Assembly: GCF_900110535.1 (NCBI RefSeq)
Contig: NZ_FOJA01000001.1
Coordinates: 1,488,001-1,552,000 of the forward strand
DNA: 64,000 nt
Source: Halobacterium jilantaiense
GTDB taxonomy: Archaea > Halobacteriota > Halobacteria > Halobacteriales > Halobacteriaceae
Direction of reading: 5' to 3'
Position 1 is the first letter of the stretch. Each line of letters opens with the position of its first letter. Below are positions 1-7,666 of this stretch, piece after piece. A program made the translations under genes and the position numbers. Below the pieces are notes generated by a model. It was given only the letters and a program-made list of their open reading frames with translations. It had not been told where the DNA came from and made no database searches.

Positions 1-2
1 TC

Positions 3-986
3 GTCGTGGCGCTCGCGGCGCTCATCGTCGTCGCCCAGTTCGCCGCCGCGACCGGTCTCCTCCTCGTCGACCGCCCCGTCATCGGCGTCTACGTCCTGCT
101 GTCGGTCGCCCCGGCGCTCGCCGTCGCCGGCTACATCTGGCGGTCCGACGCGACCCGCCGGGAGCCCCTCGAACTGCTCGTCGTGACGTTCGCGCTCGGT
201 TTCCTGTTCGCGGGGTTCGCCGCCGTCCTGAACTCCGCGTTCTCCGGCCTGTTCTTCGGCGTCGCGGAAGCCAGCCCGGGCTGGGTCGCGGTCGTCGCCC
301 CGGCGCTGTTCTACTTCGTCGTCGTCGGTCCCGTCGAGGAGACGGTGAAGTGGCTCGCCATCCGGCTGTACGCCTTCCGCGACGACCGCTTCGACGCCGT
401 CGTCGACGGTGCCGTCTACGGCGCGATGGCGGGCCTCGGGTTCGCCACCATCGAGAACGCCATCTACGTCCTGCGGGAGGTGGTGGCGGTCACGCAGACC
501 GCCGGCGGCCAGCAGGCGACCGAGGTCGCGTTCCAGGTGGCCGCAGTCCGGACGTTCGCGGGGCCGGGGCACGTCATCTACTCGGCGTTCGCGGGCTACT
601 ACCTCGGGCTCGCGAAGTTCAACCCCGACGACGCCGGCCCCATCGTCGTGAAGGGGCTGGTGGTCGCCGCCCTCATCCACGCGACGTACAACACCGCGGT
701 GACGAACCTCGGTGCCGTCGCGGAGTTCGTCGGGCTCGGGCAGGGCGTCGCGTTCCTCGCGTTCGTCGTGGTCTACGACGGCCTCTTCTTCTACGTCCTC
801 TACCGGAAGCTGAGCGCGTACCGGCTGGCGTACGTCGACTCCGGCGCGCAGGCCGCCGAGCAAGAGTCCGCGGCGACCGCCGAGGGCCCCGACCGCGAGC
901 GCGAAGCGGCCGACTCGGCCGGCGAGTCCGCCGACTATCGCGAGGAGTCGGGTGCGACCGAGTCCGGCGAGGAGTCGGAGTCGTAG
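3..986 (+). CDS. PrsW-family intramembrane metalloprotease (5' end outside window)
   Basis: Polytopic membrane protein of the PrsW/CPBP-like protease family. The frame is open to the left edge, so the true start probably lies outside the window. Counting from the first in-frame GTG at 6, it shows EETVK (111-115), FATIE (146-150), H189 and H225, matching the EExxK, FxxxE and two His motifs of PrsW, spread over about seven hydrophobic segments. The tail after residue 280 is hydrophilic and Glu/Ser-rich. It converges on riboflavin synthase and overlaps its 3' end by 52 bases. In bacteria PrsW cleaves anti-sigma factors; the archaeal substrate is unknown. Confidence 0.8.
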   Translation, partial: VVALAALIVVAQFAAATGLLLVDRPVIGVYVLLSVAPALAVAGYIWRSDATRREPLELLVVTFALGFLFAGFAAVLNSAFSGLFFGVAEASPGWVAVVAPALFYFVVVGPVEETVKWLAIRLYAFRDDRFDAVVDGAVYGAMAGLGFATIENAIYVLREVVAVTQTAGGQQATEVAFQVAAVRTFAGPGHVIYSAFAGYYLGLAKFNPDDAGPIVVKGLVVAALIHATYNTAVTNLGAVAEFVGLGQGVAFLAFVVVYDGLFFYVLYRKLSAYRLAYVDSGAQAAEQESAATAEGPDREREAADSAGESADYREESGATESGEESES

Positions 987-1630
987 GCGGCCATCCGTTC
1001 GACGTACTTCGCGAGCACGTCGACCTCGACGTTCACGCTGTCGCCGGGCTGGCGCTCCGACAGCGACGTGAGGTCGTACGTCGTCGGAATCACGGCGACA
1101 GAGAAGGTGCCGGCCCGCTGGTCAGACGAGGTCTGACTGCCTCCGGACTGCTCGTCCGGAGCGTCGTCCACGTCGGCGACAGTGAGGCTGATACCGTCGA
1201 GCGCAATCGAGCCCTTCGGCGCGACGTACTGCTCGTGGCCGTCGGGGAGCGCGAACGTGAACGTCCAGTCCTCGCCGACCTGCTCGACGGCCACGACCTC
1301 GGTGGTGGTGTCGACGTGGCCCTGCACGACGTGGCCGTCGAGACGGCCATCGGCCGGGAGCGCGCGTTCGAGGTTCACGAGGTCTCCCTCCGAGACCGCG
1401 CTCAGCGTCGTCTTCTCCAGGGTCTCCGCGGCCGTGAACACGGAGAACCACTCGCCGCCCGCGTCGTCCCAGTCCTCGACGGTGAGACAGACGCCGCCGA
1501 CGCTGATGCTCTCGCCGTGGCTGAACGCCCCGAAGTCGCCGTCTTCGACTGCGATGCGGAGGCGTCGGCCGCCCTCGTCGTCGGCGACGGCCTCGACGGT
1601 GCCCGTCGCCTCGATGATGCCGGTGAACAC
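935..1630 (-). CDS. ribE: Riboflavin synthase (alpha-subunit type)
   Basis: Catalyses dismutation of 6,7-dimethyl-8-ribityllumazine to riboflavin, the last step of riboflavin synthesis. The protein starts at a GTG with the family-typical FTGIIEATG and contains the two tandem lumazine-binding barrels (GGVCLTVEDW in the first, LDGHVVQGHVDTT and LDGISLTV in the second). About 231 residues. Two departures from the norm: a Ser/Gln/Asp-rich insert of some 20 residues inside the second barrel, and an acidic tail encoded in the overlap with the PrsW gene. Upstream in-frame codons lack family similarity, so the GTG at 1630 is preferred. This is the bacterial-type enzyme, used by haloarchaea instead of the archaeal RibC type. 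Confidence 0.93.
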   Translation of the reverse strand: MFTGIIEATGTVEAVADDEGGRRLRIAVEDGDFGAFSHGESISVGGVCLTVEDWDDAGGEWFSVFTAAETLEKTTLSAVSEGDLVNLERALPADGRLDGHVVQGHVDTTTEVVAVEQVGEDWTFTFALPDGHEQYVAPKGSIALDGISLTVADVDDAPDEQSGGSQTSSDQRAGTFSVAVIPTTYDLTSLSERQPGDSVNVEVDVLAKYVERMAAYDSDSSPDSVAPDSSR

Positions 1631-1715
1631 ACTTCCAGATTCGGGACGCGTCACGAAAACGTACCGGTTCGCGGGCGTGGTGAGGCTTATCCGTCCCGCA
1701 CACCGAACCCCGAGC

Positions 1716-1976
1716 GTGAAACTCCTCGACGCGGTCAGCCTCGCCGTGGCAGTGGCGTTCGCGGCACCGGCCGCGCTGCTCGGCGTCGAGACGCTGCTCG
1801 GCGGCGACCCTACCGGCTGGGTCTTCCTCGCGTTCGCCGCCGGCATCCTCGGCTTCGAACGATACGTCGTCACGCCCGACGACATCCCCGCGATGTTCGC
1901 ACAGAAGACAGCCAGCGCGGTGGTCGAAGACCCGGACGACGAACCGCGAGACGACGGCGAGTCCGGCACTCAGTAG
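1716..1976 (+). CDS. Small haloarchaeal membrane protein
   Basis: An 86-residue protein starting at GTG (LLDAVSLAVAVAFAAPAAL) with two predicted membrane helices separated by a short loop, then FERYVVTPDDIPA and an acidic tail. It resembles small conserved haloarchaeal proteins of unknown function (DUF7533-like, from memory). It is divergent from ribE, with 85 bases between the starts. Its 3' end overlaps the convergent M24-like gene by 7 bases. No function can be assigned. Confidence 0.7.
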   Translation: MKLLDAVSLAVAVAFAAPAALLGVETLLGGDPTGWVFLAFAAGILGFERYVVTPDDIPAMFAQKTASAVVEDPDDEPRDDGESGTQ

Positions 1977-3040
1977 TCGAGTTTCGGCACGACCGACCGC
2001 GGGAAAGAGCCGACGCGCTCGGCACCGTCCTCGCCGACGACCGCCACGTCCGAGACGCCGACCGGCCCGAGGTCGGCCGCCGCCTCCTCGCCGCCGCCGT
2101 TGGCGTCGTCAGGTTCGGCCACCGCAGACACGGAGACGACCGCACCCGCGGAGAGCGCGTCGCCGCCGGTCGGCGCTTCGCGCCGTTCGAGGCCGACGCC
2201 GTGGACATCCACCTGGGTGGTCTCCGGCGGGAAGCCGAGGGACGCGAGCTCGGCAGTCGCCTCGCTGCCGGCGCGCTTCGCGGACGTCTCGCCGGGCTCG
2301 ACGATTTCGAGGGCCGCCTCGACGCCGTACTCGCAGCCGAGGGTGGCGCGGCGGTCCCAGCCGCCGTCGCTGTCCGGGACGAACGTCCGGAAGACCGGGG
2401 CGCGGTAGCCGTCGACGGACGCCGCCACGGTGACGTGCAGGGGCGCGCCCGCCTCGACCGGCCCGGCCGGCTGCACCGTTGTCTCGGCCGCCGCGCCGTC
2501 GAGTGCGACCCCCGCGTCCGCCGCCCGTCGCACGCGCTCGGCGGTCACTGTCTCGTCGACTTCGGTGAGTTCCCCGCCCGACACATCGGCCCCGGCGAGC
2601 ACGCCGGCGGCAGCCTCGAGGCCGGCCTCGGCGGCGTCGACCGCGTCCCGCAGCGCCTCGGTCTCGGAGGCCGTCTTCCGGCGGCGCGCTCGCTCGTGGG
2701 CCGCCGTCGACGACACTTCGACGCCCTCGCCCTCCAGGTAGAGTGCGGCGTCGTGGGGGATGGTTCTCGGTGCCAGCACGGCGTCCGCGACGAGGCCGGG
2801 GAGTCGCTCGGCCGGCGTCGCAACCGGGTCGAGCACGGACACGTCCTCCCGGACGGTGACGTGTTCGGGGAGCGGGCGACCCGGGACGACGGCGACCCGG
2901 CCGCCGTAGACGACGGCCGCCCGGCACGGTAGCTGTGCGCCCGCGAGGTAGGAGACCACGGGGTCGCCGGGCGGTCCGGCGTGGACGAACGCGTCGGCGC
3001 TCGCGTCGGCGAGCGCGCTATCGAAGGCGGCCGACCGCAT
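1970..3040 (-). CDS. M24 (creatinase/aminopeptidase P fold) family protein, probably non-catalytic
   Basis: A 356-residue protein with an N-terminal creatinase-like domain and a C-terminal pita-bread domain. It aligns with Xaa-Pro aminopeptidases (SETEALRDAVDAAEAGLEAA, GYRAPVFRTF near 211-220, HGVGLERREAP at 280-290). The metal-binding residues are largely lost: the expected Asp in GYxxDxxRT is Pro here, the first Asp is Ala, and the His of HExP is Arg; only H280 survives clearly. The start codon immediately follows the stop of the upstream helicase gene (TGAATG), so the two are probably translated from one mRNA. Likely a pseudoenzyme. Confidence 0.8.
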   Translation of the reverse strand: MRSAAFDSALADASADAFVHAGPPGDPVVSYLAGAQLPCRAAVVYGGRVAVVPGRPLPEHVTVREDVSVLDPVATPAERLPGLVADAVLAPRTIPHDAALYLEGEGVEVSSTAAHERARRRKTASETEALRDAVDAAEAGLEAAAGVLAGADVSGGELTEVDETVTAERVRRAADAGVALDGAAAETTVQPAGPVEAGAPLHVTVAASVDGYRAPVFRTFVPDSDGGWDRRATLGCEYGVEAALEIVEPGETSAKRAGSEATAELASLGFPPETTQVDVHGVGLERREAPTGGDALSAGAVVSVSAVAEPDDANGGGEEAAADLGPVGVSDVAVVGEDGAERVGSFPRSVVPKLDY

Positions 3041-4870
3041 TCACGGGAGTTGAATCGGGGTGTCGGCCTCCAGCGCGTCCTCCAGAGTCTGGCCCGTCTG
3101 CTCCCCGTACAGCAACACGTCGATGGGCAGCGTCGGCGCACCACCGACGAGGTTCTGGAGGAGCACCAGGCGCTCGCGGGCCCGGCTCATCCCGACGTAG
3201 AACACGCGGCGCTCGTTGTCCGTCAGAATCGGGACGGGGCTCGTGTTGCTCGTGAACTCGATGTCGTCGGGCACGTCCTCGGGGTCGGCGGTCGCCGCCA
3301 TCTGCTCGACGACCTTCTCGGTGAGGTCGGTCGCGAGGAAGACGTGGTCGGCCTCGCGGCCCTTCGCGGAGTGGATGGTGCCGACGCGCACGCGCTCCGG
3401 GTTCGTGCCGCGGTAGTCGCCCTGGAAGTACGCGTCGATGCTGCGGCGCTGGTAGCGCGTGACCTTCCGGAGCATGTCCGCGGCCGCCGACGGCCCGGGC
3501 ACGAACGGCACGTAGTCGCGGATGAAGTCCGCAGCGAACGTCAGTTCGGTGAGGTCGGTGTCCTCGCCCTGCGCCTCGTCGATTGCCTCCCGGAGGTCGT
3601 TGCGCTCGCGGGTGCCGAACGCCGAGTCCTGGAGCATGTCCATCAGCCGGCGGGCCTCCAGCCCGTTCACGTCGTCGTCGGTCTCCAGCGCCTCGACGGC
3701 GTTGATGTACTGCTGGAGCCGGTCGGTCCACATCCGCTGGTCGGTGAGCGCGCGGAACGGGATGCCCTCGCCGATGAACTCGTCGACGAAGTCGAACAGC
3801 TGGTAGCGCGCCCGGAACAGAATCATCACCGTGTCGTCCTCGGTGTTCTGGATGGTGCGGCGGACGTTCCGCACGAGGTCCAGCATCGACGGGCTGTCGA
3901 TGGCCTCCACGCTCCCGCCCTCCTTGCGGGGTTTGAGGTCTTTCTCCTGCCGGGTGTCGATGTGGCTGATCTCCTGCTGGACGACCTGCAGCACCTGGCT
4001 CGGCAGCCGGTAGGAGTTCGGCAGCACGACGTCGTCGGTGACGTGCGTGTTCAGGAGGAGTTCGGGGTCGGCACCCTGCCAGGCGTAGACGACCTGGTCG
4101 TCGTCGCCCGCGATGAGCACGCGCTCCATGTGCGGCCGCCACTCCTCGTAGACGTCGTACTGCAGGCTCGTGATGTCCTGGAACTCGTCGATGACGAGGT
4201 AGTCGACGTTCGGCAGCAGCGAGCGCTGCTTGACGCGTTCGAGCATGTCCGCGAAGCCGACGAGGTCGTTCTCGCCCTTGTACGTGCGCCACGCCCGGAT
4301 GGCTTCCGGGATGTCGTAGCGCTCGTCTGTCGAGGGCCACGTCGGCGTGTACTTGTTCCCGACCTGCGCGTTGTCGTCGATTTCCGGCGGGAGGCGTACC
4401 TCTTCGTCGTTCCAGCGGAACGGCACGTCGTACCAGTCCGAGACGTCGCGTCGCGTTCGCTGGAGCCACTGGCTGGTCGCGATGACCTTGTTGCCGAGGG
4501 TGGTCGAGCGCGCCGTCCGGCGGGAGCCGGAGGCGTACTCGTCCTCGAAGGGGATGCCGTACTCTTCCGCGAAGTCCTCCTTGTCGTCCTCGCCCACGAC
4601 GTCTCCGCGGGAGAGCCCGAGGAGTTCGTAGGCTTTCGCGTGCATCGTCGCGACGTTCCCCCGCAGCGACCGGGGATTCATGTCGAGCCGCTCGGCGAGC
4701 CGTTCCCGAACCTCCGCGGCCGCTGCGCGTGTGTACGACACGACGAGGATGTCACGAACCGAGACGTCGTCCTCCTCCAGAATTTCCTCGACGTGGTCGA
4801 GGAGCGCGGTCGTCTTCCCGCTCCCCGGACCACCGAACAGCCGCGTAACTTCCGGCTCCGAGTCCGTCAT
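3041..4870 (-). CDS. UvrD/Rep-type superfamily 1 DNA helicase
   Basis: A 609-residue ATP-dependent 3'-5' DNA helicase. Motifs are in order: Walker A GGPGSGKTT (13-21), motif Ia VVSYTRAAAAEV, Walker B IDEFQDIT, motif III AGDDDQVVYAWQGA, motif V GTIHSAKGREADHVFLA and motif VI YVGMSRARERLVLL. It is shorter than bacterial UvrD (about 720), in line with haloarchaeal paralogues. First gene of a two-gene unit with the M24-like gene. A TATA element lies 24-33 bases above the ATG, so the mRNA is probably leaderless. Likely role in repair or removal of replication blocks. Confidence 0.93.
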   Translation of the reverse strand: MTDSEPEVTRLFGGPGSGKTTALLDHVEEILEEDDVSVRDILVVSYTRAAAAEVRERLAERLDMNPRSLRGNVATMHAKAYELLGLSRGDVVGEDDKEDFAEEYGIPFEDEYASGSRRTARSTTLGNKVIATSQWLQRTRRDVSDWYDVPFRWNDEEVRLPPEIDDNAQVGNKYTPTWPSTDERYDIPEAIRAWRTYKGENDLVGFADMLERVKQRSLLPNVDYLVIDEFQDITSLQYDVYEEWRPHMERVLIAGDDDQVVYAWQGADPELLLNTHVTDDVVLPNSYRLPSQVLQVVQQEISHIDTRQEKDLKPRKEGGSVEAIDSPSMLDLVRNVRRTIQNTEDDTVMILFRARYQLFDFVDEFIGEGIPFRALTDQRMWTDRLQQYINAVEALETDDDVNGLEARRLMDMLQDSAFGTRERNDLREAIDEAQGEDTDLTELTFAADFIRDYVPFVPGPSAAADMLRKVTRYQRRSIDAYFQGDYRGTNPERVRVGTIHSAKGREADHVFLATDLTEKVVEQMAATADPEDVPDDIEFTSNTSPVPILTDNERRVFYVGMSRARERLVLLQNLVGGAPTLPIDVLLYGEQTGQTLEDALEADTPIQLP

Positions 4871-4893
4871 TGGAGAACTAGAGGGGCCGATAG

Positions 4894-4903
4894 TGTATAA
4901 ACC
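4894..4903 (-). promoter_or_regulatory. TATA box of the helicase gene
   Basis: On the minus strand the element reads GGTTTATACAC and sits 24-33 bases above the ATG at 4870, the spacing expected for a leaderless haloarchaeal transcript. Confidence 0.7.
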
Positions 4904-4945
4904 GCTTGAAATTCTGCCACTCGGTCTCAGCCCGCGAACCGGCGG

Positions 4946-5104
4946 TCAGTTCTGTCGCGTCGACCGGGCCTCACGGACGTCCGCGCCGTCCCGAATCTTG
5001 TCCTCGCAGTTCGGGCAGACGCGGGGGGCGCTGTGCTCGTTCGGCGTGAACACGCGGACGTAGTCCTCCGTCACGAACGACCCGCAGTTCTGGCACTCCG
5101 GCAT
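4946..5104 (-). CDS. Small zinc-ribbon protein (DUF7563-like)
   Basis: A 52-residue protein, MPECQNCGSFVTEDYVRVF, with a second CPNCED pair, forming a CxxC...CxxC zinc ribbon. Matches a conserved haloarchaeal micro-protein family without known function. An upstream ATG at 5152 exists, but the family starts at MPEC, and a CTTAGG/CCTAAG A+T-rich element lies about 27 bases above the chosen start. Probably a zinc-binding regulator or adaptor, judging only from the fold. Confidence 0.85.
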   Translation of the reverse strand: MPECQNCGSFVTEDYVRVFTPNEHSAPRVCPNCEDKIRDGADVREARSTRQN

Positions 5105-5241
5105 CGTCGTAGTGTTCTCCTGATACGTCTTAGGCGTGCTGGCCGCACACACACGTGACCGGTACTCGGGCGGCGGCTGTTCGGCGAGTCACGGACACGG
5201 GCAGAAGCAACTCGATGGTCGGGGCGAGTTGGTGGCCGCTG

Positions 5242-5415
5242 TCAGTTCGGCCCCCAGCCGCAGACCTCACACGTTCGGGCGTCCACTTCGTGGAGCCCAC
5301 CGCACTCCGGACACTGCTTCTTGTTGTAGCTCTCCTCCCACGTTTCGGTGTCGTGGCCGCGGTCTTCGAGGAACTCGTCCAGCAGGGAGTCGTCCGGAGT
5401 CTGTGCGCTCGACAT
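5242..5415 (-). CDS. HVO_0416-type small zinc-finger protein
   Basis: A 57-residue protein with RGHDTETWEESYNKKQCPECGG followed by CEVCGW, a CPxCG-type zinc finger. It closely resembles the HVO_0416 micro-protein family of Haloferax. The start MSSAQTPDD is preferred over an upstream in-frame ATG (MVWYTIAC), which would read through a poorly conserved hydrophobic stretch. No biochemical function is known; such proteins are thought to bind zinc and act in regulation. Confidence 0.85.
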   Translation of the reverse strand: MSSAQTPDDSLLDEFLEDRGHDTETWEESYNKKQCPECGGLHEVDARTCEVCGWGPN

Positions 5416-5514
5416 ACACGCTATGGTATACCACACCACTACTTCAAACTACCGGGGTTGTCAAAGATTGTCATGCAATCCGGGTGGGCGGGACGAACGC
5501 CGGCGAGACGCCGC

Positions 5515-7008
5515 CTACACGCCGTACAGTTCGCCGAACTTCTCCTCGGCGTACTCGACGAAGTAGTCCGCGGTCAGTGGCTCGCCGGTCGCCTCCTCGA
5601 TTAGCTCGTCGGTCGTGTACCGCTGCCCGTGGCTGTGGACGTGCTCGGTGAGCCACTCCCGGATGGGGCCGAACTCGCCCTCGCGCACGAGCCCGTCGAC
5701 ATCCAAATCGTCGCGCATCGTCGCGTCCAGTTGCGCGGCGAGCACGCTGCCCACCGTGTAGTTCTGGAACGACGCGAAGCCGCCCGTCCAGTGGATGTCC
5801 TGCAGGCAGCCCTCGGCGTCATTCTCCGGCCGGACGCCGAGGTACTCGTCCATCAGGTCGTTCCAGCGCCCGGGAATCTCCTCGACGCCGATGTCACCGG
5901 CGACGAACTCCCGCTCGACGTCCGACCGGAGGATGATGTGCATGTGGTAGGTGAGTTCGTCGGCCTCCACGCGAATCTTGTTCTCCGGGTAGATGCGGTT
6001 GACCGCCTCGTACACCTCCCGGGGGTCGGCGTCCCCGTCGAGGTGCTCGTTCACGATGGGGGTGGCGTACTCCCAGAACGCCTCCGTGCGGCCGACGTGG
6101 TTCTCCCAGAACCGGCTCTGGGACTCGTGGACGCCCGACGACCGGGACTGCCCGAGCGGGTGGCCGTACTGGTCGTCGGGGAGCCCGTGCTGGTAGGACG
6201 CGTGCCCGAACTCGTGGACGGTCGACATCACCGCGCCGAGCGGGTCGTCGGCCGCGAACCGGGTCGTGATGCGGGCGTCGAACTGCGGCCCCACCATGAA
6301 CGGGTGCGGAGCGGTGTCGAGGCGGCCGCGGTCCCAGTCGTAATCGAGGTGGTCGACGATCTCCCGGCAGAGCGCCATCTGCGTGTCGTCGTCGTACTCA
6401 CCCGAATACGGCGACGTGAACTCGGTGTCGCTGGCCTTCAGTTCCTCGATGAGCGGGATCAGGTGCTCGCGCAGCGTGTCGAAGATTTCCTCCACTCGTT
6501 CGAGCGGGAGGTAGGGCTCGCCGTCCTCGAACAGCACCTCGTAGGGGTCGGCGCTGTCGTCGATGTGGCTCGCGCGCTCCAGATGGAGGTCCCGCAGGTC
6601 GTCGAGCACGGGCGCGAACGAGTCGAAGTCGCTGTCGGCCTTCGCCTGCTCCCAGACCTGCTGGGCGTCGCTCTGGGTCTCCGTGAGCTCCCCGACGAGG
6701 TCGCTGGGCACGCGGTCGGCGCGCTCGTACTGCCGGCCGAGCTCCCGGGACAGCACCTGCTGGTCGTCGTCGAGGTCGCGGTCCGCGAGCGCGTCCAGCC
6801 ACGCGCCGACCTCGTCGTCCGTGAGCAGGTCGTGGGTGACCGTCGAGAGCGCCGACAGCTGCTTGCCGCGGGCGGGCGCGCCGCCCTCCGGCATCATCAC
6901 GCGCTGGTCCCACGCCAGCGCGCCGCTCGCGTCGGAGAGGTACGCGAGCTGTTCGGCTCGGTCAGCGAGTGCGTCCGCGGCGTCCGTCTCGGGGGGCTCG
7001 GTTGCCAT
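5515..7008 (-). CDS. Carboxypeptidase Taq-type, M32 family (copy 1)
   Basis: A 497-residue zinc carboxypeptidase with the M32 signature HEFGH at 265-269 and the downstream metal/active-site segments ESQSRFWEN and VEADELTYHMHI, ending in EEKFGELYGV. The chosen ATG (MATEPPETDA) has a CTTTAACT TATA element 25-33 bases upstream; the 22 upstream codons are unlikely to be coding. A close paralogue lies at 10160-11665 with HEFGH at the identical residue number. M32 enzymes remove C-terminal residues broadly except Pro and acidic ones; likely a cytosolic peptide-recycling role. Confidence 0.95.
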   Translation of the reverse strand: MATEPPETDAADALADRAEQLAYLSDASGALAWDQRVMMPEGGAPARGKQLSALSTVTHDLLTDDEVGAWLDALADRDLDDDQQVLSRELGRQYERADRVPSDLVGELTETQSDAQQVWEQAKADSDFDSFAPVLDDLRDLHLERASHIDDSADPYEVLFEDGEPYLPLERVEEIFDTLREHLIPLIEELKASDTEFTSPYSGEYDDDTQMALCREIVDHLDYDWDRGRLDTAPHPFMVGPQFDARITTRFAADDPLGAVMSTVHEFGHASYQHGLPDDQYGHPLGQSRSSGVHESQSRFWENHVGRTEAFWEYATPIVNEHLDGDADPREVYEAVNRIYPENKIRVEADELTYHMHIILRSDVEREFVAGDIGVEEIPGRWNDLMDEYLGVRPENDAEGCLQDIHWTGGFASFQNYTVGSVLAAQLDATMRDDLDVDGLVREGEFGPIREWLTEHVHSHGQRYTTDELIEEATGEPLTADYFVEYAEEKFGELYGV

Positions 7009-7032
7009 GCCGAAACGTGTCACGTCGCAGTG

Positions 7033-7040
7033 AGTTAAAG
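7033..7040 (-). promoter_or_regulatory. TATA box of M32 carboxypeptidase copy 1
   Basis: CTTTAACT on the minus strand, 25-32 bases above the ATG at 7008; it decides this start against the upstream in-frame ATG. Confidence 0.65.
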
Positions 7041-7126
7041 CCACGTCCGGCGGCAACCCACCCGGCCGCGCCACTGCCTACCAGACTACCAGAAGGTTCT
7101 CACAGGGTCCGCACGCAGCAGCCCGT

Positions 7127-7666
7127 ATGTCCGACGCCGACGCAGCCCAACCCGACCCGCGCACCGAGATGGAAGCCCGGGGCTGGCGCGTCGTCTACAA
7201 GTCCCACGACGTGATGGCGAAGTACAACGCCTGCTACAACGTCGAGTACAACGGCGACCGCATCGCACCGCCGGCAGCCGACGACCTCGGCATCCCGCTC
7301 GGCGAGGTCTGGGTGACGGAGTTCCTCGAACCGTACGAGAAGTACGTCCTCCACCACGAACTCGCCGAAATCGAGGCGCGGGCCGACGGGCTCGGCGTCG
7401 AGGCCGCCCACGAGCGCGCACTCGAAGCGGACCGGGCGGCCTGGGGCGACGACGACCCGGGCTACCAAGAATTCGTCACCGAAATCAACCTCGTGCCGCC
7501 GGGCCGCGTTACGGCGCTGCCCGGCTGCGACGAGGAACTGTTCGACGCCATCAAGCGCAACCGGCCGTACTGCGACATCGAGGAACTCCGGGCGGTGCCG
7601 GGCGTCGACGACGACCGATTCGACGCCCTCAGCGACGCGTTCTGGTGTTTCGACTGCGACCTGTAG
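7127..7666 (+). CDS. Helix-hairpin-helix domain protein
   Basis: A 179-residue protein. The N-terminal two-thirds contains VYKSHDVMAKYNACYNVEY and a conserved-looking EKYVLHHELAEIEARADG segment. The C-terminal 55 residues (RVTALPGCDEELFDAIKRNRPY, then ELRAVPGVDDDRFDAL) are two helix-hairpin-helix units, a fold that contacts DNA backbones. It ends in WCFDCDL with a CxxC-like pair. Its stop codon abuts that of the convergent alcohol dehydrogenase gene. The HHELxE string recalls a metalloprotease helix but lacks the HExxH spacing. Function unknown; DNA binding is an inference. Confidence 0.75.
   Translation: MSDADAAQPDPRTEMEARGWRVVYKSHDVMAKYNACYNVEYNGDRIAPPAADDLGIPLGEVWVTEFLEPYEKYVLHHELAEIEARADGLGVEAAHERALEADRAAWGDDDPGYQEFVTEINLVPPGRVTALPGCDEELFDAIKRNRPYCDIEELRAVPGVDDDRFDALSDAFWCFDCDL

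Noticed and set aside
350-2932. Very long Arg-rich open frame (860 codons) on the plus strand
   Set aside because: Antisense and out-of-frame shadow over PrsW, ribE and the M24-like gene; extreme Arg/Pro content is the usual product of high GC at third positions.
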